Under the pieces are notes generated by a model that worked only from the letters and a program-made list of their open reading frames with translations, searched no databases and was not told where the DNA came from. DNA of 34,100 nt from JBQTII01 sp052387905. GTDB taxonomy: Bacteria > Actinomycetota > Actinomycetes > Sporichthyales > Sporichthyaceae. Numbering within the stretch: position 1 is the first letter of the stretch; every line of letters starts with the position of its first letter. Shown piece after piece: positions 30,855 through 34,100 of the stretch. Position numbers and translations under genes: made by a program. The stretch lies in NCBI GenBank assembly GCA_052387905.1, contig JBQTIR010000023.1, positions 1 through 34,100 on the forward strand, given 5' to 3'.

Positions 30855-30949
30855 ATGACCGAGCGCAGCAAGTGGCATGCCATGGACACCGGCGACTTCG
30901 CGAGCGCGAAGCGCGTGGCGAAGGATGCCGCATGAGCGAGCGCAGCGAG
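30854..30949 (+). repeat. repeat copies around the sigma factor start
   Basis: The CATGA.CGAGCGCAGC.AG sequence occurs at 30854-30872 and 30931-30949, and also at 24299-24317. The first and the 24299 copies go on to share GCATGCCATG and a following Arg/Ala-coding stretch. The second copy supplies the start codon of the sigma gene. Confidence 0.75.
30855..30935 (+). CDS. leader micro-ORF of the M(S/T)ERS..HAM repeat type before the sigma factor
   Basis: The 26-codon frame begins MTERSKWHAMDTGDF and ends in a Lys/Ala-rich stretch at TGA 30933-30935, which overlaps the sigma ATG as ATGA. GTAGGAGG (30842-30849) lies five bases before its ATG, a better ribosome-binding site than most genes here have. 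It shares M.ERS..HAM with the micro-ORF after murI. Its translation should couple to that of the sigma factor. It may be a regulatory leader peptide or simply a translated repeat. Confidence 0.55.
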   Translation: MTERSKWHAMDTGDFASAKRVAKDAA

Positions 30950-31939
30950 ACGACAAGCGCGGGAGTGCCGCGGGCCCGTCGTGCGAGCTCGCGCGTGTCC
31001 GCCGCCGGTCGCGATATCGATGCCGACCTGGTGCGCGTCTACCTCGATGAGATCGGGGGAACGGCGCTGCTGAGCGCAGAGGAAGAGGTCGACCTCGCGC
31101 GGCGCATCGAAGCCGGCGTGTACGCCGAGCGACTGCTCGCCGAGGCTGCGGCGCCCGGCGGTGACCGGCTGCGGGCACCCCGCCGACGGGAGCTGGCGGG
31201 CATCGCCGCCGACGGCCTCGCCGCCAAGGACCACATGGTCCGGGCGAACCTGCGTCTGGTGGTGTCGGTGGCGAAGAAGTTCGCCGGCCGTGACGCGGCC
31301 TTTCTCGACGTCGTGCAGGAAGGCAACCTCGGTCTGATCCGCGCGGTCGAGAAGTTCGATTACACCCGCGGCTTCAAGTTCTCCACCTACGCGACCTGGT
31401 GGATCCGTCAGGCCATCCAACGGGGTATGGGCGAGTTGGGACGTACCGTCCGGCTCCCGGTGCACGTCGTGGAAGAGGTCTCCCGGCTGCGCCGCGCCGA
31501 GCGCACGCTCAGCGCCACGCTCGGGCGCCACCCGTCCGCCGAGGAGATCGCCCTCGAGCTCGGCATCGAGCTCAGCCGGGTGGAGGAACTGACTCGCCTG
31601 AGCCGGACGCCGGTCAGCCTGGACACCGTTGTCGGCAACGACGCGGACCTGCGCATCGCCGACCTCGTCGTCGACGACGCGGAGATCAGCGCGGCCGAGC
31701 TCGCCGAGCACCAAGCGATGATCGATCAGCTCCGCGGGATGATCGCGGCTCTGCCCGAGCGCCAGGCCGCCGTGCTGGACCTTCGCTACGGGCTGCGCGA
31801 CGGTCAGACCCGCACGCTCGCCGACATCGGTGCGCAGCTCGGCATGACGCGTGAGCGGGTGCGCCAGATCGAGAAGGACGCGCTCGCGACCTTGCGCGGA
31901 ACCGGCCCGGATGCACCGCTGCTCGCCTGGGCGGGCTGA
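30932..31939 (+). CDS. group 2 sigma-70 factor (SigB/HrdB-like)
   Basis: The 335-residue sigma factor starts MSERSETTS and contains region 1.2 (DADLVRVYLDEIGGTALLS), 2.1-2.4 (RLVVSVAKKFAGRDAAFLD, VEKFDYTRGFKFSTYATWW), region 3 (RHPSAEEIALELG) and 4.2 (LADIGAQLGMTRERVRQIEK). It lacks the long acidic region 1.1 of the primary sigma, so it is a stress or stationary-phase type. ATG 30932 has GAAGGA six bases upstream and overlaps the leader ORF stop. Its first six codons come from the repeat. Pgm follows 17 bases downstream. Confidence 0.9.
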   Translation: MSERSETTSAGVPRARRASSRVSAAGRDIDADLVRVYLDEIGGTALLSAEEEVDLARRIEAGVYAERLLAEAAAPGGDRLRAPRRRELAGIAADGLAAKDHMVRANLRLVVSVAKKFAGRDAAFLDVVQEGNLGLIRAVEKFDYTRGFKFSTYATWWIRQAIQRGMGELGRTVRLPVHVVEEVSRLRRAERTLSATLGRHPSAEEIALELGIELSRVEELTRLSRTPVSLDTVVGNDADLRIADLVVDDAEISAAELAEHQAMIDQLRGMIAALPERQAAVLDLRYGLRDGQTRTLADIGAQLGMTRERVRQIEKDALATLRGTGPDAPLLAWAG

Positions 31940-31956
31940 GCGGGCAGACTGAGGGG

Positions 31957-33603
<1,647 letters not shown>

Positions 33604-33616
33604 GCTGAGCGCCCGT

Positions 33617-33640
33617 GGCCCGCTCGCCGAGCTGCGGGTC
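33617..33640. terminator. weak hairpin between pgm and the last gene
   Basis: GGCCCGC (33617-33623) pairs with GCGGGTC (33634-33640), one G-T pair. The genes converge here. Confidence 0.35.
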
Positions 33641-33648
33641 GTGACGGG

Positions 33649-34100
33649 CTATTCGAACAGGTCGTCGGCGGTGGTCGCGGTCGTGGCGCGGCGGACCCAG
33701 GCGTCGAGCTGGTCGAGGTCGGTGCAGCTGTTGATCCGGGCCCGAACATCGTCGGGGACGTCGATGCCGCGGGCGCCGAGGAACGCCAGCACCGCCTTGG
33801 CTTCTCCCTTGGCTTCCCCCTCGGCTTCTCCCTCGGCGCGTCCTTGGAAGAAGTAGCGGCGGGCGAACTCGCTCTGGTACTCGTAGCTGGTGCTCATCAG
33901 GGCCTCCAGATAGCGGCTCGCCACCAGCGGGAGCATGGCGAGCACGACGTCATGGTACAGCGCAGCATGATCGAGATTGATGGCCGCGAGTGCGCTCGGG
34001 AGGGTCTCGGGCGCCGTGCCCCGAGGGGCCGGGCTGGTGAGGGCTGCGGCGCACCCCTCGAACTGTCGGTGGTCCACCGTAGCGTCCCGACCGTGCCATC
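33649..34100 (-). CDS. C-terminal part of a conserved actinobacterial protein, runs off the window
   Basis: The minus-strand frame is open to the window edge, so only the C-terminal 150 residues are seen; a GTG at 34077 could start it, but the family is longer. Recognised pattern: ALYHDVVLAMLP, RYLEALM, YEYQSEFARRY, then a repeated Glu-Gly-Glu-Ala stretch (EGEAEGEAKGEAK, from 12-base DNA repeats at about 33797-33835), and the conserved end RGIDVPDDVRARI..CTDLDQLDAWVRRA.TA. I know this family only as hypothetical proteins, often in many copies per actinobacterial genome. It is soluble. Confidence 0.65.
   Translation of the reverse strand, partial: WHGRDATVDHRQFEGCAAALTSPAPRGTAPETLPSALAAINLDHAALYHDVVLAMLPLVASRYLEALMSTSYEYQSEFARRYFFQGRAEGEAEGEAKGEAKAVLAFLGARGIDVPDDVRARINSCTDLDQLDAWVRRATTATTADDLFE

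Overview
The window comes from the chromosome of a high-GC actinomycete. By eye the G+C content is about 70%, GTG starts and stop/start overlaps are frequent, and the gene families are typical of Actinobacteria (clpS-DUF2017-mec-cysO-cysM-murI-rph-rdgB block, DUF3039, DUF3618, DivIVA-like coiled coil, tmRNA tag ending in ALAA). I cannot name the genus. It looks like ordinary chromosome: I see no integrase, transposase, phage gene or CRISPR array.

Layout. (1) 1-650: ssrA (tmRNA), then a series of GC-rich hairpins and a strong bidirectional terminator. (2) 650-1510 (-): a DivIVA-like coiled-coil protein. (3) 1933-9304 (+): a hydrolase, then a lipid-modification cluster of FAD oxidoreductase, DUF1365, two tandem Cfa-type methyltransferases, a hairpin, DUF1295 membrane protein and an endonuclease/exonuclease/phosphatase-fold membrane protein. 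The order matches the genes beside sigK in mycobacteria, with one extra methyltransferase and no sigK-rskA. (4) 9386-11547: adenylate kinase, a PAS-GGDEF diguanylate cyclase and YqgE/AlgH. (5) 11601-15578: DUF3039 zinc-ribbon-like protein, a degenerate molybdenum-hydroxylase-like protein and a superfamily 2 helicase, the last two overlapping by ATGA. (6) 15693-16787: hppD, facing the sbcC-sbcD pair (16800-20596, -). (7) 20694-26557: clpS, DUF2017, mec, cysO, cysM, murI, a metallo-beta-lactamase-fold enzyme, rph and rdgB, the same order as Rv1331-Rv1341 of M. tuberculosis but without the rhomboid gene. (8) 26675-30440: a pseudo-receiver HDOD protein, tRNA-Leu(UAG), Bcp peroxiredoxin, DUF3618, a repeat-bearing envelope protein, a GroES-like protein and a 50-residue membrane protein overlapping it convergently. 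(9) 30855-33603: a leader micro-ORF, a group 2 sigma factor and phosphoglucomutase. (10) 33649-end (-): a partial conserved actinobacterial protein.

How the parts work together. Region 7 combines sulfur-carrier cysteine synthesis (CysO thiocarboxylate, CysM, Mec) with peptidoglycan glutamate supply (MurI), RNA 3' trimming (Rph), nucleotide-pool cleaning (RdgB) and proteolysis (ClpS). Region 3 probably makes methyl-, methylene- or cyclopropane-type modifications of unsaturated phospholipid acyl chains. Several genes (sbcD, murI, rph, DUF3039, groES-like) have a TANNNT hexamer 7-8 bases before the start codon and no clear ribosome-binding site, which points to leaderless transcripts.

The most unusual features are two related micro-ORFs (MSERSESHAM... 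and MTERSKWHAM...) that each overlap the next gene's start codon, with a third copy of the same repeat supplying the sigma factor's own start; a conserved-looking but catalytically dead xanthine dehydrogenase-like protein coupled to a helicase; a nested palindrome encoding the N-terminus of a membrane protein; and a CysO sulfur carrier whose Gly-Gly is masked by Ser-Ile.
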